A stretch of DNA of 64,000 nt from Pseudomonadota bacterium (GTDB taxonomy: Bacteria; Pseudomonadota; Gammaproteobacteria; Burkholderiales; Rhodocyclaceae), in the NCBI GenBank assembly GCA_018261905.1, contig JAGTRU010000001.1, positions 248,001-312,000 of the forward strand. The letters are read 5' to 3'. The translations under genes and the position numbers were made by a program. Position 1 is the first letter of the stretch. Each line of letters starts with the position of its first letter. This document shows, one piece after another, positions 36,238 through 45,637 of this stretch. Under the pieces are notes generated by a model, which was not told where the DNA came from, ran no database searches, and saw only the letters and a program-made list of their open reading frames with translations.

Positions 36238-36329
36238 CCCCGAACCCTGGCGCCTCGCGTCAAAACAGACGGCAGGCCGGCGATTTTATAAAATAGCGGT
36301 TTCCCGAACAGTCCTCCCCACCGCCCGCA

Positions 36330-36695
36330 ATGGCCACGCCGAGTTATGAAGAACACTCCTATTTCTGGTGCTTGCTGATCTGGCGCGCCCTGTTGGCGCT
36401 GATTGCCATCTACACGGTAGAGGCCAAGCCCTTCGCCGCCATGCTGCTCACCCTGCTCGTCCTGAGCCTGCTGTTCCTGGTCGGCGAAGGCGTCTACAAG
36501 GGTGCGATCTATTTCGAAGAAGAAAACCGGCGGGCGCAGAAAGATCGGGAATTGCGGGAAAAACGTGCCGAAGAGGCGCGGCTCCGCGCCGCCGCCCTGA
36601 AAGAAGCCCAAGAAGCGTCGGCCCGCCAGTTCATGGTCTTTGAAGAAGGCAAAGCCGGGGCAACGAAAAATGCGCCACCGGTGGCGACCGCCTGA
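36330..36695 (+). CDS. Small inner-membrane protein with charged helical tail
   Basis: 121 residues with two membrane helices (CLLIWRALLALIAIYTV; MLLTLLVLSLLFLVG) and a Glu/Arg/Lys-rich probable coiled coil (EEENRRAQKDRELREKRAEE). No family recognised. Confidence 0.6.
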   Translation: MATPSYEEHSYFWCLLIWRALLALIAIYTVEAKPFAAMLLTLLVLSLLFLVGEGVYKGAIYFEEENRRAQKDRELREKRAEEARLRAAALKEAQEASARQFMVFEEGKAGATKNAPPVATA

Positions 36696-36750
36696 CCGCG
36701 AAACAGCCCCGGCAACGACCAACCTTGGTCTTTGCCGATTTGCCCAAATT

Positions 36751-36800
36751 GATCCTCGAAAACGTGATTTAACCGCAGAGGCACAGAGGCTCCGCCGAAA
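36751..36800. repeat. Dispersed repeat, half copy C (inverted)
   Basis: GATCCTCGAAAACGTGATTT followed by AACCGCAGAGGCACAGAGGC is the reverse complement of the right end of copies A and B. Only about 50 bases remain. Confidence 0.6.
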
Positions 36801-36870
36801 AACAAAGACTTGCCTGGACTATTCGGAGTTCACTGCCTCGCCCCGCCCATGAGCAGACAGTGCTAAGCCT

Positions 36871-39800
36871 CTAACCAAACACGCTATTCATCTCGGTTTT
36901 TGCTAGATCTTGGGCAAATGTTGAAAAGTCGGCAAGCGCAACTGGCTTGCTAAACAGGAAACCTTGAGCGTAGTTGCAACCATGCTCGCGCAGGAAATCC
37001 AGTTGCTCGGAGGTCTCGACCCCTTCGGCGACCGTCATCATCCCGAACGCCTTGGCCATCTGCAGTATGGCGCAAACCATGGCGGCATCGGTCGGATCAC
37101 TGGTGATGTCGCGCACGAATGATTTGTCGATCTTGATAATATCGACGGGCATGCGCTTGAGATAGCTCAGTGAAGAGTAGCCGGTCCCGAAATCGTCGAT
37201 GGCGATGCGGCAACCGTACTGGCGCAAGCGCTTGAGGATATCGACGTATTCCTCGTTGTCGGAGAGCTTCAGACTTTCCGTGATTTCGACAACCACCCGC
37301 TGCTGACCGGCAAGGCCGCTGTCTTCGAGGAGTTTGAGCATTTCCTCGATGTGATCGCGATCAACGAACTGCGCCGCCGAGAGATTGAAGGACAACGACA
37401 ATTGCGTGCCGGATTCCCGGCTCCAGCGGCCCCAGTCGGCGAGCCCGGTTTCCAGGACCCACTGGCTCAATTCGCCGATCATGCCATTCTGTTCGGCGAT
37501 CGGGATAAAGGTGTCCGGCGGAATGAAACCCTTGAGCGGGTGCTGCCAGCGCAACAGGGCCTCGGCCCCGCTCAGGGTCATGGTGTCGAGCGCCATGATC
37601 GGCTGGTAGTAGAGATGCAGGCGCTGTTGCGTCACCGCGGTGCTCAGTTCGCTGTCGATCCAGTGCCGTTTGTTGGCCTCGTCCTGCATGCGGTGGGTGA
37701 AGAAGCAGAAAGTGTTGCGCCCGTTCCGCTTCGCTTCATAGAGCGCACTGTCGGCGTTTTTCAGCATGGTTTCCGGCGAATCGCCATCCATCGGATAGAC
37801 GGTGATGCCGATACTGGTCGCGGTCAGCAGGGTGTGGCCGGCGACGATCAGCGGCTGGCGTACCTCGGTCAGAATCTTGTTGGCAATCGGCACGATGTCA
37901 TCGGTGCAGCCCAGATCGCCGAGCAGTACGACGAACTCGTCGCCGCCCATGCGGCCGACCGAGTCGGAATCGCGCAACACCGCCTTGATGCGCATCGCGG
38001 TCTTGGTCAGCAGTTCGTCACCCGCCGCATGACCCAGCGCATCATTGACCGACTTGAAGTGATCGAGATCGAGGAACATCACGGCAAACAGACGGCCGTT
38101 ACGCCGGCAGCGATTCAGCATCTGGCTGAGCCGGTCCATGGTCAGATTGCGATTGGGCAAACCGGTCAGGGCATCGAACGCCGCTTGCCGCTCAATGGTT
38201 TCCTGCGCCCGCTTGGCATCGGTGATGTCGCTGAACACCGCGATATGACGAATGACGGAATCGTCGTCGCCCTTGAGGACATTGATCGACAGCCATTCCG
38301 TATAGATTTCGCCGTTCTTGCGGCGATTCTGGATCTCGCCCTGCCATGAGCCGGTACTCAGCAAGGTTGCCCACAGGTGCTTGTAGAATTCCTTGGGGTG
38401 CTTGCCGGAACTGAGTATTTTTGGCGTCTGGCCAATGATTTCTTCCGCCGCATAGCCGGTGATCCGGGTAAAAGCCGGATTGACCGAGAGGACCCGGTTC
38501 TCGGCATCCGAGATCAGGGTCGCTTCCGAGGCGTGTTCGAATACCGAGGCAGAGAGCCGTAGCCTGGCCTCGGCCTCCATTTTTTCGGTGACGTCGAGGA
38601 TGGTAATCACCACGCCGCCATAACCTTTGCGTTTGCTGTCGATATACGGCGCCAGCCGCATCGTGAAGTGCTTCGCGTCATCGCGATGGAACTGCAACTC
38701 GACGAGCTTGCCGCTCTTGAGCACCTGACTGACATGGCTCAGCATTCCCGGCAGGTGAAAGCGCAGCGCTACCGATGCCAGATTGGGACGGGTATCCGGC
38801 GGAATCTCGAAAAAATCGAGGGCAATCCGGTTATAGCGCGTGATGCTCAGGTTGCGATCGACGACCAGTATCCCTTTGCACAAACTGTCGAGGATGCTGG
38901 AAAGATCATTGTTGGTTTCGCTCAGCTCCAGGGTACGCGAGCCCAGCTCGTCGTTGACCGTGATCAGTTCTTCGTTGGAGGCCTGCAGCTCCTCGTTGGC
39001 GGTCTCCAGTTCCTCGTTGGAGGCCTGCAGTTCCTCGTTGCCGGCCTGCGCCTCTTCGTTGAGCGATTGCAGCTCTTCGTTGGCGGTTTCCAGCTCCTCA
39101 ATGACCGACTGCAGATTCTCGCGGTTAAGGACGATTTCCTGTTCCAGCTCGTTGATGCGTTCGCTGGCGCCCATGCTGGACTCCTCGCCGGCGCTGCTCG
39201 GTGCCGAGCGATCCTCGGCGGCCTCGAAACAGATCAACAACAGATCGGGGTTATCAAGGCCGGTGAGCCCGACGAAATGCACCGCCATCCGGTAATACCG
39301 GGGCTTTCCGTCTTCGACAAAGGCGACCGGACTGGAGGTGGCGCTCTGCTTGGTCCGCGTTACGCGATGGGCGAACGCCCGCAATTCGGCGCGAAAAGGC
39401 GGTTTGATCAGCGTATAGACATTGAAATCGGCTTTCCCCTTCTTAATCGCCAGGAAGTTGCCGCAGTCGCCGAAGATTTCGAGCAGATCGCCGGCGCTGG
39501 TCATCAACAGGCTGGCCGGCGTGTAGATTTCGACCAGGCGCTCGTGCGCCAGCACGGAAGCCGGTGTTACGACCACTTTCTCGATATTGATGTCGCGCGT
39601 CTCGCTGCCGGGCAGGCCGCGCATTTTTGGAAAGCTGCCCACGATCGGCGAAGCCACCGGACGCTTGATGAAAATCTTGTGCTTGCGGTCCTTCTCCGAA
39701 AACAGGTTGCCCAGCTTGCCCACTGCCTCGGACTTGCCAAGGAACAGGATGCCGTTATTGACCAGCGAGTAATGAAATATCTTCATCACCCGCTCCTGCA

Positions 39801-41235
39801 ATTCGGCCTTGAAGTAGATCAGCAGGTTGCGACAGCTGACCATGTCGAGGCGGACAAACGGCGGGTCCTGGACCAGGTCCTGGCGCGCGAACAAGGTCAT
39901 GTCGCGCAGGCTCTGGTCGATGCGATACATCCCGTCCTTGGCGGAAAAATAACGGGCGATGAGCTGGCTGTCGAGTTCGCTCAGCGCCGCCTCGGGGTAG
40001 ATGCCGGCACGCGCCGTGGCGACCGAGTCGCTGTTGATATCCGTGGCGAATAGCTGAATCCGGTACTTGTCGCGGTATTCGCCGAGTTCTTCGGCGAGAA
40101 TGATGGCGACGGTATAGACCTCCTCGCCGGTCGCACAACCCGGAATCCAGACCCGGATATCGTCTCCCGGCAGCTTGGTTTTCAGCACGTCGCGCAGGCA
40201 GCGCCGCACGGCCTCGAAGGAATCCGGGTCACGAAAGAACGAGGTCACGCAGATCAGGAAGTTGCCGGCCAGTTCGCTGAGTTCATGGCGATTCAGGGCG
40301 ATGTGTTCGCCGTAGGCATCGAGGCTGGGAATCTGCATCGCCGCCATGCGCCGCAGGATCTGGCGCGAAATGGTCGCGTCCTTGTAGTTGGAGAAATCCA
40401 TGCCGGTATGCGCGGCGATCTGGCGGATGATGCCGCGGATGGATGAAGGTGGCGCCTCATCGACGTCGTCGGCGATGAAGGCCCGCGGCCGCTGCACAAT
40501 GGCAATCAATTGGTGGGCAATTTCGTGCGGCGGCAGGACCAGGTCGGCACCACCGGCCCGGATGGCGGCGTTCGGCATGCTGTCGTACTTGGCCGATTTC
40601 GGCTCCTGGGCGATGGTAATGCCACCCGCCGCCTTGATTGCCTTGATGCCGCGCGCCCCATCGGAACCGGTACCGGAGAGGATGATGCCGATCGCCCGGT
40701 CTTCCTGGTCGTCGGCCAGACTGACGAAAAAGCGGTCTACCGACGGCTTGGGGCCGACGGTATTGGTCGGTTTGCTGACGTGCAGCTTGCCGTTGCTCAG
40801 CGTGACATCGGAATTGGGGGGCGCCACGTAAATAGTGTCGGCCTTGGGCGGCAGATTGTTGCTCGCCTCCGCTACCTTCAGCGTGGTTTCGCGCGCCAGC
40901 AGTTCGACCATCAGGCTGCGGTGATCGGGCGACATGTGCTGCGCCACGATGTAGGTCATGTTGGCATGGGCCGGCAGGCCGGCGACAAAGGGGCGAAGCG
41001 CTTCCAGGCCGCCCGCCGAGGCGCCGATGCCGACGTAATACAGTGGCGTATCGGCGGCGATGTCGGCGCCTTTTTCCGTCTCGTTCTCGCTAGGTTTTGC
41101 CACGGGGTTCCGAGATGTCAGGGGGGCGTCAGATACTTTGGCGTCGACCAATTTTTCAGTAGTCGGTGTTCTGGTTCCTGCTTTGCTTGCGGGGGCAGTC
41201 TTGACCGAAGATTTCACTATCTTGCCTGTTGTCAC
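36871..41235 (-). CDS. CheB-CheR-PAS-GGDEF-EAL multidomain signalling protein
   Basis: 1454 residues from GTG 41235. Order: Lys/Thr-rich start (1-60); CheB methylesterase (65-255, catalytic Ser73 in GASAGGLEA); CheR methyltransferase (270-530, GCATGEEVYTVA, CRNLLIYF); a segment of ~150 residues; a long Glu/Leu/Asn coiled coil around 695-790 (repeats of NEELQASNEELETANEEL); two PAS domains; GGDEF with intact GGDEF at 1097-1101; EAL with intact EAL at 1225-1227 and DDFGTGYSSLSYL. It has no membrane segments. It unites adaptation-type esterase/methyltransferase domains with c-di-GMP synthesis and breakdown. Confidence 0.92.
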   Translation of the reverse strand: MTTGKIVKSSVKTAPASKAGTRTPTTEKLVDAKVSDAPLTSRNPVAKPSENETEKGADIAADTPLYYVGIGASAGGLEALRPFVAGLPAHANMTYIVAQHMSPDHRSLMVELLARETTLKVAEASNNLPPKADTIYVAPPNSDVTLSNGKLHVSKPTNTVGPKPSVDRFFVSLADDQEDRAIGIILSGTGSDGARGIKAIKAAGGITIAQEPKSAKYDSMPNAAIRAGGADLVLPPHEIAHQLIAIVQRPRAFIADDVDEAPPSSIRGIIRQIAAHTGMDFSNYKDATISRQILRRMAAMQIPSLDAYGEHIALNRHELSELAGNFLICVTSFFRDPDSFEAVRRCLRDVLKTKLPGDDIRVWIPGCATGEEVYTVAIILAEELGEYRDKYRIQLFATDINSDSVATARAGIYPEAALSELDSQLIARYFSAKDGMYRIDQSLRDMTLFARQDLVQDPPFVRLDMVSCRNLLIYFKAELQERVMKIFHYSLVNNGILFLGKSEAVGKLGNLFSEKDRKHKIFIKRPVASPIVGSFPKMRGLPGSETRDINIEKVVVTPASVLAHERLVEIYTPASLLMTSAGDLLEIFGDCGNFLAIKKGKADFNVYTLIKPPFRAELRAFAHRVTRTKQSATSSPVAFVEDGKPRYYRMAVHFVGLTGLDNPDLLLICFEAAEDRSAPSSAGEESSMGASERINELEQEIVLNRENLQSVIEELETANEELQSLNEEAQAGNEELQASNEELETANEELQASNEELITVNDELGSRTLELSETNNDLSSILDSLCKGILVVDRNLSITRYNRIALDFFEIPPDTRPNLASVALRFHLPGMLSHVSQVLKSGKLVELQFHRDDAKHFTMRLAPYIDSKRKGYGGVVITILDVTEKMEAEARLRLSASVFEHASEATLISDAENRVLSVNPAFTRITGYAAEEIIGQTPKILSSGKHPKEFYKHLWATLLSTGSWQGEIQNRRKNGEIYTEWLSINVLKGDDDSVIRHIAVFSDITDAKRAQETIERQAAFDALTGLPNRNLTMDRLSQMLNRCRRNGRLFAVMFLDLDHFKSVNDALGHAAGDELLTKTAMRIKAVLRDSDSVGRMGGDEFVVLLGDLGCTDDIVPIANKILTEVRQPLIVAGHTLLTATSIGITVYPMDGDSPETMLKNADSALYEAKRNGRNTFCFFTHRMQDEANKRHWIDSELSTAVTQQRLHLYYQPIMALDTMTLSGAEALLRWQHPLKGFIPPDTFIPIAEQNGMIGELSQWVLETGLADWGRWSRESGTQLSLSFNLSAAQFVDRDHIEEMLKLLEDSGLAGQQRVVVEITESLKLSDNEEYVDILKRLRQYGCRIAIDDFGTGYSSLSYLKRMPVDIIKIDKSFVRDITSDPTDAAMVCAILQMAKAFGMMTVAEGVETSEQLDFLREHGCNYAQGFLFSKPVALADFSTFAQDLAKTEMNSVFG

Positions 41236-41562
41236 GGCTTGTTATCCAGGAAGTCGCGCCTAACGCGCCGACGCACATCAAATCAATATCTGCTACCTAG
41301 CGCTCCATGACGATAGCAGAACCTACGTGGGGTTGCCATGCACTCACGAATAGAATTTTTGACTTTGATTCTGTCGGCAAATATCGCGTCATGACCAAAA
41401 AACTCAGGCGCAAGCAGGCGCAGCATTTAACGCTGATTTTCGCTGTCGTACCAGACCGGTTTACGCACGAAAAACCCCATTTTCATGGCGAATGCGCAAG
41501 CCTGGAAGAGAAGGCATGGGCTTAATCCGGCGTGATCGATTCAGGCTCGGTTACTGTTTCAA

Positions 41563-42357
41563 TTACACCTCGGCAATCGATTCCAGCGTGACGTTCGCTG
41601 CCGCGATCTGTTGCGCCAGTTCCAGCAGTGAACCGATGCCCATCTTTTTATGAAGGTGCGCACGATGGTTCTCGACGGTCCGCTGGTTGATTCCCAATCG
41701 GACCGAGATCGTTTTGTTGGGTATGCCGGCAATCGCCAAGGCTAGAACGTCCCGTTCGCGCCGGGTCAGTCGACTCAGACGTGCGGCAAGCGTCTGTCGC
41801 GCCCGCTCGGTGTTCTTCAGCGTCGTTATGTCGGTCAGTACGACATGCAGTTCCGGTACGACGCCGCGCTTGTTTGCCAACGAACAGTGGAGATTCCCGT
41901 TGAAGAACGATCCATTCTTTCGTCGCATGTCCAGAGGGCATTCCTGTTGTCCTCCGTGCTTCAAAATCTGGCCAAAATTCTGGCTCCAGCGGGCTTGATC
42001 TTCGGCAGCAACCAGCCGTATAAAGCGGCTGTGGCGAAGCTCTAGGTGGCTTTCGTCAAGCAGGGTGGCAGCGCTCCGATTGGCTTCGGTAATCTGGCCG
42101 GAGACGTCGAGCGTGAGGTAGGCGACAGGGGCTGATTCATACAGACTTAAATAACGATCATGCGACTCCTCCAAGGCAATCTGGATGCGTCGCAGTTGCT
42201 CGTTTTGCATCTGCAGTTCAATCTGGTGCACCTGGATTTCATGCAGCAGCAATTTGACGGAGTGCTCGGACGTATTGCCGGGTGGAGGTTGTTCGAGGCG
42301 CACTTCGGCGTCGAGTTTCGTCGTGAATAGCTGCGCTGGTAAGCGTTGCGAGGACAT
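41563..42357 (-). CDS. PAS-LuxR transcriptional regulator
   Basis: 264 residues. A coiled segment (HEIQVHQIELQMQNEQLRR), a PAS domain (SAPVAYLTLDVSGQITEANR), then a LuxR-type HTH (LTRRERDVLALAIAGIPNKT, NQRTVENHRAHLHKKMGIGS). No receiver domain, so it is likely to respond to a ligand or redox signal in the PAS. AAGGAGAA precedes the ATG. The 327 bases to the next gene (41236-41562) contain no convincing gene. Confidence 0.88.
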   Translation of the reverse strand: MSSQRLPAQLFTTKLDAEVRLEQPPPGNTSEHSVKLLLHEIQVHQIELQMQNEQLRRIQIALEESHDRYLSLYESAPVAYLTLDVSGQITEANRSAATLLDESHLELRHSRFIRLVAAEDQARWSQNFGQILKHGGQQECPLDMRRKNGSFFNGNLHCSLANKRGVVPELHVVLTDITTLKNTERARQTLAARLSRLTRRERDVLALAIAGIPNKTISVRLGINQRTVENHRAHLHKKMGIGSLLELAQQIAAANVTLESIAEV

Positions 42358-42710
42358 CGAAATTCTCCTTGGAGGCTAACCGCTCTCGATCAATCATGAA
42401 CCAGGCAGGGAATGGCTGGGAGGGTATTTCGATGTCGACTGACCTATGTCAAAAGTATGGACATGCAGAGGGGTCGGGTTGAGTCAGTGACAAGGGCATG
42501 CCGGCAAGTCGTGAAAAATACTTGCCGAGCCGAACGTCAATTAAAAATCAGTATGCCAGTGAAACTGGCGGCTTTCAGGTGATGGAGGCGGTTCAGCGGC
42601 AGTTTTAGCGAAGAGTTGCCACTGCCCTGCCGGTTAGTTGGCCAACCGCCATCGTCGTAGAGGAAGCCATCGCCGGCTCCGGCAATTCGAGGCGACGCGG
42701 CAAAAAGTCC
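42358..42710. other. Intergenic stretch without recognised features
   Basis: 353 bases between the PAS-LuxR gene start and the alkB stop. Lower GC at the left end suggests a promoter for the PAS-LuxR gene. No gene, repeat or hairpin terminator is recognised. Confidence 0.5.
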
Positions 42711-43364
42711 TCAGCGCGCCTTGCGGAAGGTGAGATTGACGCGGCAGGCGCCGAGCAACGGATGTTCGCCCGGCTTGATGGCGAGCACGCCGTGATAGCG
42801 CAGGCGGTCCGGCCCGCCCCAGACCACGACGTCGCCATGGGTCAGGGTGACGCGGACCGCTGCATCGCTACGCTGCCCGCCGCCGAACAGGAAGACAGCC
42901 GGCAGGCCGAGCGACAGCGAGACGATGGGCTGCGTCAAGTCGCGTTCGTCGCGGTCCTGGTGGCGCGACATCCGGGCACCGACAGCGTAACGGTTGATCA
43001 GGCAGGCGTCCGGCACGAAATCGGCAAAGCCGGCCGCGCTCGCCGCCGTGGCCGCCAATTGCCGAAAGAGTTCCGGCATCGCCGGCCAGGGCCGGCCGCT
43101 GTCGGGGTCGCGCTCGGCATAGCGGTATCCGGCCGGATCGGTAACCCAGCCGACCTCGCCGCAGTTACTCATGGCCACCGACATGCGAAAACCGCCCGGA
43201 GTCTGCATCTGGCGAAACGGCGCAAGCTTGGTCAGGCGGCCGACGGCGGCCCAGATGGCGGCCGCCGTCTCGCCAGCGAAGCCGCGCAGGACCACCGTTC
43301 CAGGCCCCAGGCGCTCAACCCAGCGCGCCGTGCCGCCGGCGTCGGCGAGCAGGTCGGCGTTCAC
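42711..43364 (-). CDS. alkB: Alpha-ketoglutarate-dependent DNA dealkylase AlkB
   Basis: 217 residues from GTG 43364, chosen because it gives the E. coli length (216) and the same N-terminal region (LRGFAGETAAAI). Motifs: PFRQMQTPGGFRMSVAMSNC, LINRYAVGARMSRHQDRDE with the HxD iron ligands, and YHGV with the second His, and NLTFR with the 2-oxoglutarate Arg. It repairs 1-methyladenine and 3-methylcytosine. An open frame continues upstream to 43940 but loses family similarity. The 436 bases to the next gene (43365-43800) hold no recognised gene. Confidence 0.9.
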   Translation of the reverse strand: MNADLLADAGGTARWVERLGPGTVVLRGFAGETAAAIWAAVGRLTKLAPFRQMQTPGGFRMSVAMSNCGEVGWVTDPAGYRYAERDPDSGRPWPAMPELFRQLAATAASAAGFADFVPDACLINRYAVGARMSRHQDRDERDLTQPIVSLSLGLPAVFLFGGGQRSDAAVRVTLTHGDVVVWGGPDRLRYHGVLAIKPGEHPLLGACRVNLTFRKAR

Positions 43365-43800
43365 GCCAAGGCCCGCCGACTGGCCGCCGGGGCAGGTAGG
43401 CCGGCCCGGCGATGGTTTGCTCGCGAGATAGACATCACATTCCTTCTCCCTTTTCCAGTCGACAAGCCTCGTCGCCACGCGTTCCGACGCGGAAAAACTC
43501 GCTTTCGGACGAAGGAAGCTTGCCGACAATGCCACTCTGGCGCGAAAATACCGCCCTTTCAATCCCGCCGCGTGCGTTTTTTGCCCGTTGCGATAGCCTG
43601 ACCGAAGCCGCCGCCGGCCGTTTTCAGCCCGGCGCGAGACGCCCGCCGCCGCAACCGGGCCTTCGGCGAAGAGGAAACTTTCGACGGGAGCGCCCGTTTT
43701 TTTGCAGAGCATCACGCATAGCCGGACGCGCTCGAACCAGCACCGGACGCCGCCCATCAATGCGCCGTTTCGCCCCCTGATATTCAACCAAGGAGATTCC

Positions 43801-45465
43801 ATGGAGGCCACTCCAGCCCCCGCCGCTGCCGCATTTGCCGCTCCGGCCTTTTTCGATCGGCGGCGCACCGTCGCCCGGCCCGGCTTCAACCGCTGGCTGG
43901 TACCGCCCGCCGCCCTCGCCATCCATCTCTGCATCGGCATGGCCTACGGCTTTTCGGTCTTCTGGCTGCCCCTGTCGCGGGCTCTCGGCATTAGCAAAGC
44001 GCTCGACTGCGCCAAAGACATGGGATTTTTCGAACAGGTGTTGAGCACCAGTTGCGACTGGAAAATTTCCATGCTGGGCTGGATGTACACGCTGTTCTTC
44101 GTCTTTCTCGGCTCCTCCGCCGCGCTCTGGGGCGGCTGGCTGGAAAAGGCCGGGCCGCGCCAGGCCGGCGTCGTGTCGGCCATTTGCTGGTGCGGCGGGC
44201 TGGTGATTTCCGCCCTCGGCGTGCATTTGCACCAGATCTGGCTGCTCTGGCTGGGCTCCGGCGTGATCGGCGGGATCGGCCTGGGCCTCGGTTACATCTC
44301 GCCGGTATCGACCCTCATCAAGTGGTTCCCCGACCGGCGCGGCATGGCCACCGGCATGGCGATCATGGGCTTCGGCGGCGGGGCGATGATCGGGGCGCCA
44401 CTGGCCGACAAGCTGATGAAATATTTTGCGACGCCGACTTCCGTCGGCGTGGTCGAAACCTTCCTCACCCTGGCTGCCATCTACTTCGTCTTCATGATGG
44501 CCGGCGCACTTGGCTATCGGGTGCCGGCCGAGGACTGGAAGCCGGCTGGCTGGGTGCCGCCGGTCAAGGCCAAGAGCTCGATGATCACCGATCACCACGT
44601 GCATCTCGACGTCGCCTGGAAGACCCGCCAATTCTGGCTGATCTGGGCGGTACTGTGCCTCAACGTAACGGCCGGTATCGGCATCATCGGCATGGCCTCG
44701 CCGATGTTGCAGGAAGTCTTCGCCGGCAAACTGATCGGCATCGACGTCGCCTTCAATGATCTGACGGCCGCCCAGAAAGCGTCGATCGCCGCCGTCGCCG
44801 CCGGCTTCACCGGTCTGCTGTCGCTCTTCAACATCGGCGGTCGTTTCGTCTGGGCCTCGTTGTCCGACCGGATCGGGCGCAAGGCCACCTATTTCACCTT
44901 CTTCCTGCTCGGTTTCGCGCTCTACGCGGCCATTCCGAGCCTGGCCCAGGCCGGCAGCCTGGCCCTCTTCGTCGCCTTCTTCTGCATCATCCTGTCGATG
45001 TACGGCGGCGCCTTCGCCACGGTCCCGGCCTATCTGGCCGACATGTTCGGTACCCGTTTCGTCGGCGCCATCCATGGCCGCCTGCTCACCGCCTGGTCGG
45101 CCGCCGGCATCTTCGGGCCGGTGCTGGTCAATTACATTCGCGAATACCAGCTCGAACAGGGCGTCGCCCGCGCCGAGGCCTACACCATCACCATGTACAT
45201 CCTGGCCGCCCTGCTGGTTCTCGGCCTGTTGTGCAACTGGCTGATTCGCCAGGTGGCGGAAGAGCATCACATGACGGCCGAAGAACTGGCGACAGAAAAA
45301 AAGGACGCCGACGATACGCACCAGCACTTCGTCAAGGATGTCTCCGCCCTGGCCAGCGAAGTCCGTCATTCCTGGCGCGTCACCCTGGCCTGGCTGGCGG
45401 TCTGGATACCGCTCGGCTGGGGCGGCTGGATGACGGTCCAGAAGACCATCGTGTTGTTCCGCTAA
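43801..45465 (+). CDS. OFA-family MFS transporter (oxalate/formate antiporter type)
   Basis: 554 residues, twelve membrane helices with a larger loop after helix 1 and in the middle ([18 protein letters not shown]). Signature [20 protein letters not shown] and [17 protein letters not shown] in the first half, and [20 protein letters not shown] in the second. Family members move oxalate, formate, pyruvate or lactate. The start at 43801 has AAGGAG upstream. Substrate unknown; it lies next to the urea transporter genes. Confidence 0.88.
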   Translation: MEATPAPAAAAFAAPAFFDRRRTVARPGFNRWLVPPAALAIHLCIGMAYGFSVFWLPLSRALGISKALDCAKDMGFFEQVLSTSCDWKISMLGWMYTLFFVFLGSSAALWGGWLEKAGPRQAGVVSAICWCGGLVISALGVHLHQIWLLWLGSGVIGGIGLGLGYISPVSTLIKWFPDRRGMATGMAIMGFGGGAMIGAPLADKLMKYFATPTSVGVVETFLTLAAIYFVFMMAGALGYRVPAEDWKPAGWVPPVKAKSSMITDHHVHLDVAWKTRQFWLIWAVLCLNVTAGIGIIGMASPMLQEVFAGKLIGIDVAFNDLTAAQKASIAAVAAGFTGLLSLFNIGGRFVWASLSDRIGRKATYFTFFLLGFALYAAIPSLAQAGSLALFVAFFCIILSMYGGAFATVPAYLADMFGTRFVGAIHGRLLTAWSAAGIFGPVLVNYIREYQLEQGVARAEAYTITMYILAALLVLGLLCNWLIRQVAEEHHMTAEELATEKKDADDTHQHFVKDVSALASEVRHSWRVTLAWLAVWIPLGWGGWMTVQKTIVLFR

Positions 45466-45521
45466 AGCCGTACCGCCGGCCGGCGGGCGGGCGTCGCCGC
45501 CCGAACCGCCGACTGGCGCCG

Positions 45522-45583
45522 TACGCAATCTAACGTATTCCGCCAACACCGCTCGCTCCTTAATCTGGCGCTGCACTGCAACA
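45522..45583 (+). promoter_or_regulatory. Upstream element of urtA, shared with urtB
   Basis: TACGCAATCTAACGTATTCC and TAATCTGGCGCTGCACTGCA in this stretch match, with a few changes, TACGCAATTCATCGTATTCC and TAATCTGTCGCTGCACTGCA upstream of urtB (51529-51590). A common promoter or operator of the two transcription units is likely. Confidence 0.5.
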
Positions 45584-45637
45584 ACGCAATTTCAAGCGAA
45601 GTTACAACCCAGATTCCCAAACGTCCAAGGAGCTTCC

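Noticed and set aside
38668-40053. A 461-codon plus-strand open frame opposite the CheB-CheR-EAL gene
   Set aside because: Its Gln/Leu/Val repeats are complementary to the coiled-coil repeats of the minus-strand gene, so it is a shadow.
41307-41525. 72-codon plus-strand open frame between two minus-strand genes
   Set aside because: Lower GC, no ribosome-binding site and no recognised family; treated as non-coding.
43365-43940. Upstream extension of the alkB frame
   Set aside because: No family similarity and no initiation signal; the GTG at 43364 gives the normal AlkB length.
45560-45590. Possible sigma-54 promoter (CTGGCGCTGCACTGCAA) upstream of urtA
   Set aside because: The GG-to-GC spacing is 9, not 10, and the matching urtB copy has GT for GG, so it does not fit.
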